Source of the DNA: Hadesarchaea archaeon | GTDB lineage: Archaea > Hadarchaeota > Hadarchaeia > Hadarchaeales > Hadarchaeaceae | Direction: 5' to 3' | DNA length: 5,800 bases | NCBI GenBank assembly: GCA_030616505.1 | Contig: JAUWXD010000031.1 | Location: forward strand, 1-5,800 | In this document: positions 5,456 to 5,800 of the stretch, piece after piece | Position numbering within the stretch: position 1 is the first letter of the stretch | How the letters are laid out: every line of letters starts with the position of its first letter | The notes under the pieces: model-generated | Seen by the model: only the letters and a program-made list of their open reading frames with translations | Told to the model about the DNA's origin: nothing | Database searches by the model: none | Translations under genes and position numbers: made by a program

Positions 5456-5800
5456 CTGCAGGGCGACCTCGGCCGCTTTTTTGCCCGAGAGCAACATCCC
5501 TCCAAAAATTGCCCCCATACGAGGCGACCCAAAGACAGTGTTCGCCGCCATACCTGTCACAATCAAGCCAGGATATATCTCTCGCGTGTTTTGAATAATT
5601 TCCTTCTCGCCCATATCTGCCCACATCGGTTTTTCCCCTACAACTCCGCCCGTGCTTGTCGGGAATTTGGCGCCGGGTATCTTTTGCTGCACGGTACGAG
5701 CTATCGAAGCGTCGTGCCCAGTAGCGTCTATAAAGACTTTCGCACATATAACGATTTGGTCAACATGTAAGTTTGCCAGTTATACTGCTTTCCAATTAGC
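5438..5800 (-). pseudogene. thi4: Thi4 sulfide-dependent thiazole synthase, C-terminal part with an in-frame stop (runs off right edge)
   Basis: Read from the right edge the frame gives ANWKAV, a TAA stop at 5782-5780, then LANLHVDQIVICAKVFIDAT and on to a TGA at 5440-5438. Thi4 builds the thiazole of thiamine from NAD, glycine and sulfur. Hallmarks are NW...LHVD, IDATGHDAS (5731-5705), STGGVVGEK, MWADMGE, YPGLIVTGMAAN, FGSPRMG and FGGMLLSGKKAAE near the C-terminus. The His of LHVD (codon 5767-5765) falls where yeast Thi4 has its sacrificial Cys205, as in archaeal Thi4 enzymes that use sulfide catalytically. The TAA replaces one codon in an otherwise continuous family match, with no frameshift, so it is a point nonsense change or a base-call error. 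No ATG, GTG or TTG follows the stop until GTG 5692, beyond several conserved motifs, so restart would not give a normal enzyme. Family identity is secure; whether the gene is truly dead is not. Confidence 0.85.

Noticed and set aside
5421..5747. Minus-strand ORF of 108 codons overlapping the thi4 region.
   Set aside because: It is a shifted-frame shadow of thi4, whose own frame carries all the conserved motifs.
5780..5782. Decoding of the thi4 stop as an amino acid, as with pyrrolysine.
   Set aside because: The codon is TAA. Pyrrolysine uses TAG, and no UAA decoding is known in archaea, so a mutation or base-call error is simpler.

Overview
The window looks like chromosomal DNA from an anaerobic archaeon. 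A TACK-type lineage such as Bathyarchaeia is my best guess, from family content only. Supporting signs are a coenzyme F420 reductase (FrhB family), the tail of a methylenetetrahydromethanopterin reductase (Mer), a two-gene SufC/SufB system without SufD, SufS or SufE, a Thi4 thiazole synthase of the histidine type, a PP-loop tRNA-sulfurase-like protein with three cluster-type cysteines, and archaeal TATA-like elements just upstream of several genes. Genes are tightly packed, with overlaps at several junctions and no gene-free stretch over 300 bases.

Left part (1-2553). A Gfo/Idh/MocA-type oxidoreductase begins at 110 on the minus strand and runs off the left edge. Facing away from it is a 39-codon fragment (142-261, plus) that resembles only the last part of Mer. 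Its stop codon interlocks with that of the convergent FrhB-family gene (258-1433, minus). That gene follows gcvT (1435-2553, minus) one base after its stop, so gcvT and the FrhB-family gene form a two-gene operon. GcvT makes methylene-pterin, Mer uses F420H2 to reduce methylene-pterin, and FrhB proteins exchange electrons between F420 and Fe-S carriers. The three together suggest a one-carbon/F420 neighbourhood whose mer gene has been broken.

Middle and right part (2554-5800). A divergent intergenic region of about 185 bases separates gcvT from sufC-sufB (plus, overlapping by 37 bases), which build Fe-S clusters. Next come tRNA-Cys(GCA) on the minus strand, a ThiI-like PP-loop sulfurtransferase lacking the usual NFLD and THUMP tRNA-binding domains (plus), and convergent to it the C-terminal part of thi4 (minus), which runs off the right edge. 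Sulfur is the common theme: Fe-S assembly, cysteine tRNA, RNA or small-molecule thiolation, and thiazole formation. If the PP-loop enzyme carries an Fe-S cluster, as its cysteine pattern suggests, SufCB next door could supply it.

Most notable points: (1) an in-frame TAA inside the otherwise well-conserved thi4 (5780-5782); (2) the single-domain, three-cysteine ThiI-like protein; (3) the mer remnant at a rearrangement junction that also carries the TATA-like promoter of the oxidoreductase; (4) the sulfur-themed gene cluster. No mobile element, CRISPR array or clear long repeat was seen.
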